This document shows positions 26,571 through 35,768 of a stretch of 64,000 bases of DNA, in pieces. Position 1 is the first letter of the stretch. Each line of letters starts with the position of its first letter. Both the position numbers and the translations under genes were made by a program. The DNA comes from Planctomycetota bacterium (GTDB lineage Bacteria > Planctomycetota > UBA1135 > UBA2386), in the NCBI GenBank assembly GCA_020638655.1, contig JACKIC010000001.1, positions 620,001 through 684,000 of the forward strand, given 5' to 3'. The notes beneath the pieces were generated by a model that made no database searches, had not been told where the DNA came from, and saw nothing but the letters and a program-made list of their open reading frames with translations.

Positions 26571-27613
26571 TTCGCAGGCTCCGCGGCCAGGGTCAGGGCG
26601 CCCTGCTGCACCTTGGTGCCGCGCTTGTAGGTCAGCGTCACCGTCTGACCCGGGGCGTACTTGGTGAGGATGTCCCGGAACTCACGGCAGGTCCGGATCG
26701 AGTAGTCGTCGATGCGCACGATCAGGTCGTCGGGGCGCAGCCCGAGCTTCGCCGCGGGCGACTCCTTGACGATGCGTTCGACGTAGGCCGGCGGCGACCG
26801 TTGCCCGGCGGAGTCGAACAGCACGATCCCGGTCCACACCGGCGGGTTGGCCTTGGCTTCTTCCTGCCGCGGCTTGCCGTTGATGTACTCGTCGAGATAG
26901 GGCAGCAGGTCGGTCGACGGGATCGCGGCCGAGACCATCGTGTTGGTCTCGGTGCTGTCGAGCAGGCGCATGTTGAGGCCGAGCCAGCGACCATCCAGCG
27001 TGAACAGTCCGCCGCCGTAGTGGCCCGGATTGTTGCACGCGTCGGTCAGGATCAGTTCGCCGTCGTACTTGACGTCGCTCATGCGGTAGCGCAGCGCCGT
27101 GTCGGCGCGACCGACGACCACGCCGAACGTCGCCGAGACCTTCTCGGAGAACTCCGCCAGCCGGAAGCAGTTGCCCAGCGAGACCACGAACTGTCCGGTG
27201 TGGCCGAGCCCCTCGGTGTCCGCAGGCGGCCACACCGCGCGCAGCTCGCCGTCGACTTCGCTCGGATCGATCTTGAGCAGCCGCACGCCGAGGGCCGGGT
27301 CCTCTGGCAACAGCTGCGCCTGATGCACCGAGCCGTCGTGCAGCACGACGCGCGTGCGGTCCTTCTGGATCATCACCTGGTCGAGCGTGAGGATGTGTCC
27401 CTGCTTGCTGACGATGATGCCGGTGCCGTAGGCCTGGATCGTGCGCACGCCCGAGGCGCCGTGCACCTTGACGATGCTCGGCAGCAGGCCATCGATGACC
27501 TTCTCGACCTTGGAGACCGGCTTGCGTTCGGCAAAGGAGTAGGCCTTGCCGTAGTCGCGGGTCTGGGCCGCGAGCGAACCGAGGCAACAGAGCACGGACA
27601 GCAGCTGGTGCAT
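26567..27613 (-). CDS. Inactive HtrA-like protein with PDZ domain (pseudoprotease)
   Basis: 348 residues with a signal peptide. The trypsin-like domain lacks the triad: ILTLDQVMI (His to Gln79), PALGVRLLKID (Asp to Gly109) and NNPGHYGGGLF (Ser to Tyr199). The C-terminal PDZ domain (AAKLGLRPDDLIVRIDDYSI) is intact. The tyrosine at the serine position is shared with the following paralogue. The start overlaps the active HtrA stop (ATGA). Confidence 0.85.
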   Translation of the reverse strand: MHQLLSVLCCLGSLAAQTRDYGKAYSFAERKPVSKVEKVIDGLLPSIVKVHGASGVRTIQAYGTGIIVSKQGHILTLDQVMIQKDRTRVVLHDGSVHQAQLLPEDPALGVRLLKIDPSEVDGELRAVWPPADTEGLGHTGQFVVSLGNCFRLAEFSEKVSATFGVVVGRADTALRYRMSDVKYDGELILTDACNNPGHYGGGLFTLDGRWLGLNMRLLDSTETNTMVSAAIPSTDLLPYLDEYINGKPRQEEAKANPPVWTGIVLFDSAGQRSPPAYVERIVKESPAAKLGLRPDDLIVRIDDYSIRTCREFRDILTKYAPGQTVTLTYKRGTKVQQGALTLAAEPAK

Positions 27614-29397
27614 CACTTGTCTTCCTTGGCCGCGTCTCCCTTGGCCGTGTCTCCCTTGGCCGCGGCGTCGTCCTTGGACGTGCAGGTGTGCCAGTCGGCC
27701 TCGGCCACGCCGTCGATCACGCGCATCACGCGGTCGCCGTCGCGATACCACGCGACGTGGGCGCGCAACACCGGATCGCGGAAGGCGTAGCCGGCGGGCG
27801 CGCCGTCGCGACGCAGCCACACTTCGAGGTCGCCGTCACCGGGCAAGCCGAAGCGGAACGCGGGCTTGCCGAAGACGTGCACGCCGCCGAGCAGCTGGGC
27901 GTCCTTCAGCCTGTCGGCGCGTTCGTCCGCGCTCCACAAGAACGCGTTGGTCGCCTGTTCGCGCGCCAGCAGGGCGCGCTCCTCGGCTCCCATCGGTCGC
28001 TCACCGTCTGGCGCGATCAACAGGGTCCGGTCGCCGAACGCGAGGTCGATCGCGATCGCAGCACCCTGTCGCCGCACGATCTTGTGATCGGCGCCGCGCG
28101 CGGCCCCGACGACCTCGCTGCCGACCAGTTCGGTGCGCCACGACCGCGACAACGCCTTCGCGGCGAGCTTGCGATTGTTGCCGCTCGCGAGACGCGCCTG
28201 GTCGCCGCCGCCGTCCAACGACGATCCGGTGTCGAGCGTCGCCAGGCGCACGCCGATCTGGCGCTCCTCGCCGAACCCACCGGCGGCCAGCGACGGCCGG
28301 AAGCGCAGCGTCACGTAGGTGCCGGCCGGCAGCACGCCGACCAGGGTCGCGAGCTGATTGGCCGAGCGCACCTCGGTGCCCTGGAACGCAGTGATCTCGT
28401 CGCCGAGCGACAGCCCGGCCGAGGCGACCACCGAATCCTTGAACAGCTGCTGCACGAACACGCCGCGGCGGGTCTCGCCCTCGGTGCGCGAGTTCATGAA
28501 CCACGCGCTCATGTCCATGGTGCCGTGTTCGGCGTGCCGGCCAGCCATCAGGTCGCCGAGGAAGTTGGCGATCTGGTTGCTCGCGATCGCGAAGCCGACG
28601 CCGACGTTGACGCGACCGCGATCACCGATCGAGATGCGGCCGTTGATGCCGACGATCTCGCCGCGCTCGTTGAACAGCGGGCCGCCCGAGTTGCCCGGGT
28701 TGACGGGCGCGTCGACCTGGATGCAGTCCGGGTAGACCAACATGCGCTGGCCCTGGCCTTCCTGGTAGCGATGGGTGCCGGAGACGATGCCGAAGGTCAC
28801 CGTCGGCGTGAAGTCCGTCGCCAGCAGGAACGGGTTGCCCATCGCGAACACCGTCTCGCCGACCAGCAGCTGGTCGCTGTCGCCGAACTCGCAATGCGCG
28901 AAGGTCTGGCCGTCGAAGCGCGGCAACAGGCGCAGGACCGCGAGGTCGCTGCCGGGGTCGATGCCCAGCACCTCGGCCTGATAGAGGTAGCCGTCGGGCA
29001 AGCCGACCTTCTTGTTGGCGTACTGGGCGCTGCCGCGCGGCAGGTTGTCGGCGCGCCAGGCGGTCTTCCAGCGTTCGGTGAACGCCGCGACTTCACCGTC
29101 CTTGGCGTCCGGGTTGGCGTCCTTGAACGCCTGCAACTCCGCGTCCGGCGGCTCGGGCGCCTCCGGCAACTTGAAGTCCTTGTCGGCGCCACCGACGACG
29201 TGGAAGTTGGTGAGCACGAAGCCCGCCGGGTCGAACACGACGCCGCTGCCGCCGCCCGGAGAGTCCATCGACATCACCGAGCACACCGCGGCGGCGCAGC
29301 GTTCCATCACCGCGACGCGGTGGTCCTGTGCGGCGAGCACCGCCGCCAACGACGGGTCCTGCATGCAGGTGAGGGCGGCGGCGAGGGCGAGCATCAT
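27613..29397 (-). CDS. HtrA-type serine protease with PDZ domain
   Basis: 594 residues. Signal-like N-terminus, then a trypsin-fold protease with His66 (FVLTNFHVVGG), Asp151 (PGSDLAVLRL) and Ser237 (NPGNSGGPLFN), so it should be active. A roughly 60-residue insertion separates the H and D regions. A PDZ-like domain follows (ASAGLSLGDEITAF), then a long extra C-terminal domain of unknown fold ending in Lys/Asp repeats. It is first of three homologous genes and may be the only catalyst among them. Confidence 0.88.
   Translation of the reverse strand: MMLALAAALTCMQDPSLAAVLAAQDHRVAVMERCAAAVCSVMSMDSPGGGSGVVFDPAGFVLTNFHVVGGADKDFKLPEAPEPPDAELQAFKDANPDAKDGEVAAFTERWKTAWRADNLPRGSAQYANKKVGLPDGYLYQAEVLGIDPGSDLAVLRLLPRFDGQTFAHCEFGDSDQLLVGETVFAMGNPFLLATDFTPTVTFGIVSGTHRYQEGQGQRMLVYPDCIQVDAPVNPGNSGGPLFNERGEIVGINGRISIGDRGRVNVGVGFAIASNQIANFLGDLMAGRHAEHGTMDMSAWFMNSRTEGETRRGVFVQQLFKDSVVASAGLSLGDEITAFQGTEVRSANQLATLVGVLPAGTYVTLRFRPSLAAGGFGEERQIGVRLATLDTGSSLDGGGDQARLASGNNRKLAAKALSRSWRTELVGSEVVGAARGADHKIVRRQGAAIAIDLAFGDRTLLIAPDGERPMGAEERALLAREQATNAFLWSADERADRLKDAQLLGGVHVFGKPAFRFGLPGDGDLEVWLRRDGAPAGYAFRDPVLRAHVAWYRDGDRVMRVIDGVAEADWHTCTSKDDAAAKGDTAKGDAAKEDK
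27621..27665. repeat. Three tandem 15-bp repeats
   Basis: Three near-identical 15-bp units (CTCCCTTGGCCG core) encode a charged Ala-Lys-Gly-Asp tail at the HtrA C-terminus. In-frame, so copy number could vary without breaking the gene. Confidence 0.75.
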
Positions 29398-29408
29398 TGG
29401 GGTCCGGA

Positions 29409-30617
29409 CTACTTCTGCACGACGCGCGCGTCGGCGAACACGCAGTGATCGCCGAGGTCGTAGTTGGCGCCGAAGTCGACCTCGAGCGCCAGTCGCTGGC
29501 AGCGGGCCAGGTCGATCGAGATCTGCTGCGGAGCGCTGCGGCGGTCCACCTTCTGCTCGAAGGCGAGGCGATCCTCGACGAACACGCGGAACACCGCGTC
29601 GGCGGCGGGCCCGCCGCGGTCGTCGATGCCGATCGTCGCCTCGAACGAGTCGAACCTGCCGCCCAGGTCGTAGGTCAGGCGCGTGAGCGGCACCATGCCG
29701 ATACCGCGCTCGTACTGACGACCGCCGAGCTGGAAGGCGCCGCCGTCGATGGCGCGATCGACGGTCCACGGCCAGACCCGATCGAAGGCCGGGGTCTGCT
29801 CGACCTTGGGGGTCAGCTCCGACAGGCGCACGAGGCGGTCGCTGGCGACCGACATGCGCATCAGGGCCTTGGCCGGCACGGCCAGCTCGACGCCTTCGTC
29901 CAGTCGCAGGCGCAGCTGCTCGTCCAACGCGAGCAGCCGCCCTTCGAGTCGTTCACCGGTGGTGAGCTCGACCACCGTGCGCGGCTTGGGCTGACGATCC
30001 GGCGCGAACCCCGTGTTCTGCCCGAACACGATCGCGGCCACGCCGTCGAAGGCGAACTCGTAGCTCTTGCCGCGGAGATCGAACGCGACCTGGCCGCCGC
30101 TGGCGCCGGTCACCCGCACCGCGGAGCGCTGCTCGCGTTCGTCCTTGGTGACGAACAGCAGGTCGTCGTTCTTGGCCGGCTCGCGCAGGTCCGCGGCGAA
30201 CAGCGCTGGCTCGGGCCGCGTGGCGCCGGCATGGCGCAGCGCGTGAAGCATGCCGATCGGCAGCCGCAGCTTGGCGCCGCACGGCAACTCCGCCGCGATC
30301 GCCGCCGGCCCTTCGCCGGTGGCGATCGCGAGCTCGACACACGGCAGCTCGGCGCCGGACCGCAGCCATACGCGATGCAGCGCGGTGAGCCGGCGCGGAG
30401 CGGCCTTGGCGGGCACCAAGTCCATCAGCTCGGCGACCTGCAGCCGGACCTCACCGGTCGCCGTGGTGACCACGACGTCGCCGCTCTCGGCCACGGTGAT
30501 CGCCCCCTCGAGGTGGCGCCCGTCGACGGTGTCGACGGTGCCGACCACCTGCGCGGGCAAGCCCGCCGCGAGCAGCACACCGAGCACGAACGAAGCTGTC
30601 GGCAGGCGCAGGCTCAT
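29409..30617 (-). CDS. Exported NPCBM-domain protein
   Basis: 402 residues with a signal peptide. The C-terminal third shows the NPCBM pattern: YERGIGMVPLTRLTYDL, then FDSFEATIGIDDRGG, then FRVFVEDRLAFE. NPCBM is a carbohydrate-binding module common in planctomycete exported proteins. The N-terminal part has short beta repeats (TTGERLEGRLLALDEQLRL) also seen in the HEAT protein at 45909. Overlaps its neighbour upstream by 4 nt. Confidence 0.82.
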   Translation of the reverse strand: MSLRLPTASFVLGVLLAAGLPAQVVGTVDTVDGRHLEGAITVAESGDVVVTTATGEVRLQVAELMDLVPAKAAPRRLTALHRVWLRSGAELPCVELAIATGEGPAAIAAELPCGAKLRLPIGMLHALRHAGATRPEPALFAADLREPAKNDDLLFVTKDEREQRSAVRVTGASGGQVAFDLRGKSYEFAFDGVAAIVFGQNTGFAPDRQPKPRTVVELTTGERLEGRLLALDEQLRLRLDEGVELAVPAKALMRMSVASDRLVRLSELTPKVEQTPAFDRVWPWTVDRAIDGGAFQLGGRQYERGIGMVPLTRLTYDLGGRFDSFEATIGIDDRGGPAADAVFRVFVEDRLAFEQKVDRRSAPQQISIDLARCQRLALEVDFGANYDLGDHCVFADARVVQK

Positions 30618-31663
30618 TTGCCCGGGGACTTGCCCAGCTTCTCGTAGTAGGCCTCGAGCATCTTGCGATACTGCGGCGGCAGGCTGTTCTGCACCTCGGA
30701 CTCGATCTTCTCGCGATCGCGGTCCTTCATGTCGCCCCAGCGATCGGCGAGCGACGGGCGCTTGTTCAGGTTGCCGACCGTCGCCTCACCACCGGGGAGA
30801 GCGCTCTGGTTGGCGGGAGCCGAGGATTGACCATTGCCGGACGGCGGACCGCTGCTCTGGTTCTCCATCTCCTCGTACATCTCGATGAGCTCCTGCAGCT
30901 CCTCGAGGTACTTCTCCTGGTCGAGCTGCACCGGGTTGTCGGTCTTGCCCTTCTTGAGGTCGCGACGCGTGCGGCTCATGCCGTCCGCCAGGCCGTGCAG
31001 CCGGCTCTCGCGCTGGCGCTCGAGGTCGGCGATCTGCTGCTGCGCCGCGGTGCGGTAGCGTTCGCTGGCCTCGGGGAACCACTGCAGGAAGGCGCGGAAC
31101 CGCGGGATCGCGAGCTCGGGCAAGGGCACGTCGGCGAGCGACTGCGCGTAGAAGTACGCCACTTCGCCGTCCAACGGCGAGTGGTTGATGTCGTTGCCGA
31201 TGTAGTCGCCTAGCACCTCGACCGCGCGCTGCGGGTCGTCGCTGTCGCGGAACAGCCGCGCCAGCGTGTAGCGCGCGTGCGCCCGAACCAGGGGCTCCGT
31301 CGCCGCCGCGAGCACCTTGGTCAGCGCGAGCGCGGCCGTCGGGTCGTTGTCCTCGTAGCCCTTCTTGGCCGCGTCATAGGCCGGCAGTATCGAACGCAGC
31401 AGACGATCGGCGGCGCGGCTGAGGCCGTACTCGTCGATCTCCGCCGCGAACACCTTCATCTGCTCGGGCGTGGCGCCGAGCTTCTGCACCGTCGCGTCGA
31501 AGCGCGCCCGGTCGAACGGCTTGAACGGGTTCTGCACCTGGACGGGCGCAGCTCCCGGCTCCGGGGGCGCCGGCTGGGTCTGCTGCGCAGCCAGCGGCGC
31601 GCTGGTCGCCGCACCGAGCAGCAACGCGAGCGACACGCCGCAGACGATGCGGCGGGGGCTCAT
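30614..31663 (-). CDS. Exported helical repeat/coiled-coil protein
   Basis: 349 residues with a signal peptide (GVSLALLLGAATSAPLAAQ). The middle is TPR-like (TLARLFRDSDDPQRAVEVL), then a coiled coil (YLEELQELIEMYEEMENQ), and a tail with RWGDMKDRDREKIES. No enzymatic motifs. Its ATG overlaps the stop of the Sec-candidate gene, so translational coupling with it is likely. Confidence 0.72.
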   Translation of the reverse strand: MSPRRIVCGVSLALLLGAATSAPLAAQQTQPAPPEPGAAPVQVQNPFKPFDRARFDATVQKLGATPEQMKVFAAEIDEYGLSRAADRLLRSILPAYDAAKKGYEDNDPTAALALTKVLAAATEPLVRAHARYTLARLFRDSDDPQRAVEVLGDYIGNDINHSPLDGEVAYFYAQSLADVPLPELAIPRFRAFLQWFPEASERYRTAAQQQIADLERQRESRLHGLADGMSRTRRDLKKGKTDNPVQLDQEKYLEELQELIEMYEEMENQSSGPPSGNGQSSAPANQSALPGGEATVGNLNKRPSLADRWGDMKDRDREKIESEVQNSLPPQYRKMLEAYYEKLGKSPGK

Positions 31664-33507
31664 CGGCCCCCCTCGCTCTGGTTGTCCTTGTCGAGCTTCG
31701 CCGCCAGCTTGCGGGTCAGGTCGCGCACGCGACCCTGCCGCTGCGACAGCGCCTGGGTGCCCTCGGCCCCGGCCTTGGCGCGCTCCGCGTCGGCCAGTGC
31801 GTCGAACTCCTTGGTCGACTTGTTCACACGTTCCTGGAGGAACTTGAGCATCTTCAGTTCGGCAGAGATCGGGACGAGTGGTGGCTGACCGCCACCGCCG
31901 GTACCCGTTCAACACCCGCCTTCTTTTCGTTCGATGGTTTTTCGCAGGGCGTTGATCAACAGCTCGAGGGTGTCCTCGATGTCGCGCTGCTTGTCCTGCA
32001 CCGGCTTCGCCGTCAGGTTGGCGCGGCAGTCCTTGGCGACGTCGTGCAGCTGCACCTTGAGGTCCTCGATGATCTCGGGGAACACCGCCGTCGTGCCTTC
32101 CTCTTCGAGCAGCTTGAGGGCATCGGCAGCTTCGACCTCGAGGTCACCCTCGCTGGTCGCCACCGCCTGGATGCGCTGCGCGAGGCTGGCCGGCAGGTCA
32201 CCGGCCGCGGTCAGCACGTTCTGGCGCGTCGTGTCGAGCGTCTTGGTCTCCACCGACAGTTCGCGCTGCACCTTGAGCATCGCCGTGAAGCGCTCCTCGA
32301 GCGCGCGCAGCACCTCGTCCTGGAGCTGCTGACGCAGCTGGGCGAGCGCCTCGTCGAGCTCCTTGCGGGCCGCCTCCAGATCGTCCTTGGCGTCCTGCTG
32401 CTTCTGCTTGGCCGGCTTGTACTCCTTGAGCGTGCCGGCCGCGGCGCGCTGCTTCGGCACCGCCTGCTGCACCTTCTTGCGACCCGGGGTGGGTTCGCCG
32501 GACTCGCCGTCCTTCTGCTCGGCCTTCTCCATGTCCTGCGACAGGGTGTCGGTCGCGTGCTGGGTCTGCTCCTGGCGCTTGGCCTGCTCGTCGAACGGCA
32601 GCTTCTCGAGCTCGCGACGCGCCTTCTCGGCCATCTCCTCGAGGTCCTTGATCGACTGCTTGAGGCCCTCCATCGCCTGGTCCTGGTCCTTCAGGGCCGG
32701 CTCGGACTTCTGCTGGCCGAGCGACTCGGCGGCCTTGCCCATCGACTTCGACGCCTTGCCGGCGCCCTCGCTGGGCTTGCCGCCCTTCGACGGCTGACCG
32801 GGCTGCGCAGGCTGGACCTGCTCGTCCTTCTTCTCGAGGGCCTGCAGATCCTGCTTGAGCTTCTCGGTGTCCTTCTGCAGCTGCGACTGCTGCTGCTCGG
32901 CCTTCTTGGCCGGCGCGGCCGCGGCCTGCAGCCCCATCTCGTTGGTGTCCTTGCGCAGGTCCTGCTGCTGCGCGAGCAACTGCTCGGCGCGCTGCTTCTG
33001 CGCTTCGATCTCGGCGAGGTGCTTCTGCAGTTCCTCGCTGCGCGCCGAAGCTTCCTTCTCCTCACCCTGTTGTTTGGCGAGGTCGTCGACGCGGTCGCGG
33101 AACGCCTGCAGCTTGGCGATCTCCTCGAGCAGCTTCTTCAGATCGGTGTTCCGGTTCTGAAGGATCTCGTAGAGGCGCGTCAGCTCCTGGCGGACCTGGG
33201 TCATCTCCGCGAGGGCGTTGTCGAAGTCCCCCCGCTCCAGCAGCTGCGCGACGTGCTGCAGATCCTCGTGGATCTTGGCTTCGCGCACGTACTGCAGACC
33301 CGCGCTGAGCAGGCCGGCCTCGTCGGGGGAGTCCTTCTGGAGGACTGCCATGAGGCGCTGCATTCGTTCGGTCAGCTCCTGGAACTTGCTGCGGGCGAGT
33401 TCCTGTTTGCTGACCGGCGTGTCACCCTGCGCGCGCAACTCGGTGTGCGCGAGGGGCAATACGCCGAACAACAGCGCCGCGAAAACGGCGATACCGCGTC
33501 GGATCAT
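31660..33507 (-). CDS. Candidate selenoprotein: exported coiled-coil protein with in-frame TGA
   Basis: One frame runs from the ATG at 33507 to 31660, broken only by a TGA at 31911-31909. Before the TGA are 532 residues: a signal peptide, long Gln/Lys/Glu coiled coils and a final EGGC. After it the frame goes on for 82 codons (TGTGGGGQPPLVPISAELK then a coil ending DNQSEGGR). If TGA is selenocysteine (residue 533), the protein has 615 residues and a Cys-Sec pair. A SECIS-like hairpin lies just after. Alternatives are a nonsense mutation or a small separate gene from the ATG at 31851 (63 residues). The post-TGA part resembles, from memory, a conserved tail in planctomycete coiled-coil proteins. 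The frame also opens from a GTG at 33519. Confidence 0.6.
31870..31911 (-). promoter_or_regulatory. SECIS-like hairpin after the in-frame TGA
   Basis: After TGA (31911-31909), 18 nt lead to the loop GGUCA (31890-31886), closed by GGUGGC (31896-31891) pairing with GCCACC (31885-31880). CGGG (31907-31904) can pair with CCCG (31873-31870) below. Bacterial SECIS need a G early in the loop at about 16-37 nt from UGA. In E. coli fdhF the GGUC also begins 18 nt after UGA. The bulged U of fdhF is absent. Confidence 0.6.
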
Positions 33508-33518
33508 CGGGAACCTCA

Positions 33519-35768
33519 CTACTTGTTCTTGCCGGGACCGAACAGCTCTTGCTCGGACGCCTGCACTCGGTCTTCGACTTGCTTGATGGTCGAGTCTTGT
33601 ATCTTTATCACGATTCGCAGGTCCTCCAGGAGGGCCGCCAGGCTCTCCGCCTGCTCCATTTCGGCGAGAATCGCCACGAGACGCCGCAAGATGTCCTCGT
33701 AAGAGGCTATGGCCAGGGCCTTTGTCGCCTCTTCGGCCGTGCTGCGAAAGTCTCGTACCAAGCGGCTCGAACCGGGGAAAGCCTCCTTGGCAACGGCGGC
33801 CAGGGGTTCCGTGATCCGGCTCTCGAGCTCGCGCACGTTGTTGGGCGCGATCAGGCGGTTGTTCTCGTACTCCCAGAGGATGCGCTGGTATTGGTCGCCT
33901 ACGAAAGCGACGCGGCGGCCGAGCGCCTGTTGTTGGCGCGCCAGCACGTCGAGCCGCGCCTCGACCTGGGCGCGCTTGGCGCCGGCCTGCGCGGGGCTGA
34001 CGTTCTCGCGCAGTTCGCTCAGCGCGGCCTTCTCCTCGTCGACGATGCGCTGCAACTCCTGGCGCTGCTCGAGCTGGCGGCGCCGCAGCTCCTCGAGCAG
34101 CTTCTCGCGCGTGACGACGCGGAACGTCATCGTCTCGGAGAAGCCGACGTGCGGCTCACCGGGACCGAAGTTGTCCTTGGCGCGGAAGCGCAGCGACAGC
34201 AGGCTGCCCGGACGGATGCGGTTCTCCGCCGCGTTCTCGTCGGGCACCGGGTTCCACTGCGCCATGTCGACCGTGGCAGTGGTCTCGTGCCGGATCGAGC
34301 TGCGCTCGAGCGGCGTGCCGAACAGCACGTCGACGTTCTCGAACGGCACCTCGACGGGCAGCGGCGCCTCGGGGGCTCCCTCGCCGGAAGTCTCCGCCAC
34401 CACCTTCATCTCGGCGCCGATCTCACGCAGGCCGAAATCGTCGCGCACCAGCAGCTGCCCCGGCAGACGCGCGTGCGTCGTCACCATCGAACTGATGCCG
34501 CGCAGCTTGAAGTCGAGCTTGGGCTCGCGGTCGTCGCCGACGCGCAGCAGGAACTTGGGCGGCGTGCCCGTGCCGAGGCGATCGCGATCGACGACGTCGA
34601 CGCTGACCATGCCCGAGGCCTCGGGTCGCAGCGACCCGGCGAAGGCGAAACCGTCCTCGCCGCGGGTCAGCGGCACGCGCCGGTCGTCGCCGACCAGCAG
34701 GAATGCGTCGTCGATCGGCTTGTGGCTCTTGCCGGCGACGTGCAGCGTCGCTCCCACCGGCAGCCGCAGTTCGCCCTGCGTCGCCGGCACGGTCTCGATC
34801 TCGCGCTCCATGTAGCTCGGGTATTCGATGCGCAGCTCGAGGTCGTCGATGCGCGGGCGCTCGACGACACGGATCTTCGCCGTGACCGGCAACGCATCGC
34901 CGCCGTACGCGGTCAGCTCGGCGTCCTCGATCACGCGGTCGATCGTCAGGGTGAACTCGTCGTCACCGCTCTGCAGGCTCATCGGATCGGTGCCCTCGTC
35001 ACCGCCGGCGAAGCGGTAGTCGAGGAACACCTGGTCGGGCACCTCGCCGCTGCACTTGACGCGCAGCGTCAGGCTGTCGCCCTGCGGCAGGCGGATCTCG
35101 CTGTCGCCGTCCGCGAACGCCAGCGTCGTGTAGCGCGGCCAGTCGACGTTCGACAGGAACAGGTTGCGGCGCGCCCACAGGCCGAACGACCCGGCGTCGA
35201 CCGCGATCCAGATCGCGAACACGATCAGTGCGGCGAACGCGGCGGTGAGATAACGCCGCACGCGACCGGCCTCGATCGCGCCGGCGAAGGGGATCGTCGC
35301 GATGCGACCGCGCACGTCGTCCACGACCGCGGCCATCATCGCCGGCGAATCGGGACCGTGATCGCCGTGCGCCAGGCGCTGCTCGAAGCTCAGCGAGCTG
35401 ACCAGCGCCTGCCGCATCTGCGGCGACCGCCGCTCGACAGCGAGCGCGATCTCGTCGTCGGACAGCTGTACCGACATCGGCTGCAGCACCCGCCGGTACA
35501 GCAGCCGCCAGAGCACCACGACGAAGCTCAGCAGCAGCACGGCGCGGAACGCCCATTCGAGCCGCAGCAGCCGGTCGGTGACGAAGCTCGGCACCGCGTA
35601 GGCGACGAGCAGCAGACCGAACAGGCCGAGGCCCTCGATCCACAGCCCGGTGCGAGCGCGGTTGCGCAGGTTGCCCAGCGCGGCGCGCGCCGCGGCCATC
35701 GCCCCGGAGGACGGGGCTGCGGGCAGCGGCGCCGGTGCCGGCGCAGGGTCGTTGGCGGTCGCGGTCAT
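33519..35768 (-). CDS. Large membrane-anchored coiled-coil protein (DUF4175-like)
   Basis: 749 residues. Two membrane helices near the N-terminus and one around 170-190 (FAALIVFAIWIAVDA), then several beta domains outside and a C-terminal coiled coil (LLEELRRRQLEQRQELQRI). The layout matches large proteins that follow VWA genes in planctomycete BatA clusters. No enzymatic motif. ATGA overlap with the VWA gene. Confidence 0.7.
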   Translation of the reverse strand: MTATANDPAPAPAPLPAAPSSGAMAAARAALGNLRNRARTGLWIEGLGLFGLLLVAYAVPSFVTDRLLRLEWAFRAVLLLSFVVVLWRLLYRRVLQPMSVQLSDDEIALAVERRSPQMRQALVSSLSFEQRLAHGDHGPDSPAMMAAVVDDVRGRIATIPFAGAIEAGRVRRYLTAAFAALIVFAIWIAVDAGSFGLWARRNLFLSNVDWPRYTTLAFADGDSEIRLPQGDSLTLRVKCSGEVPDQVFLDYRFAGGDEGTDPMSLQSGDDEFTLTIDRVIEDAELTAYGGDALPVTAKIRVVERPRIDDLELRIEYPSYMEREIETVPATQGELRLPVGATLHVAGKSHKPIDDAFLLVGDDRRVPLTRGEDGFAFAGSLRPEASGMVSVDVVDRDRLGTGTPPKFLLRVGDDREPKLDFKLRGISSMVTTHARLPGQLLVRDDFGLREIGAEMKVVAETSGEGAPEAPLPVEVPFENVDVLFGTPLERSSIRHETTATVDMAQWNPVPDENAAENRIRPGSLLSLRFRAKDNFGPGEPHVGFSETMTFRVVTREKLLEELRRRQLEQRQELQRIVDEEKAALSELRENVSPAQAGAKRAQVEARLDVLARQQQALGRRVAFVGDQYQRILWEYENNRLIAPNNVRELESRITEPLAAVAKEAFPGSSRLVRDFRSTAEEATKALAIASYEDILRRLVAILAEMEQAESLAALLEDLRIVIKIQDSTIKQVEDRVQASEQELFGPGKNK

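Noticed and set aside
31660..31851. A separate 63-residue gene from ATG 31851
   Set aside because: Possible, but the coding-like frame already extends 19 codons upstream to the TGA and matches the upstream gene's frame, so a joint product is preferred. Kept as the alternative.
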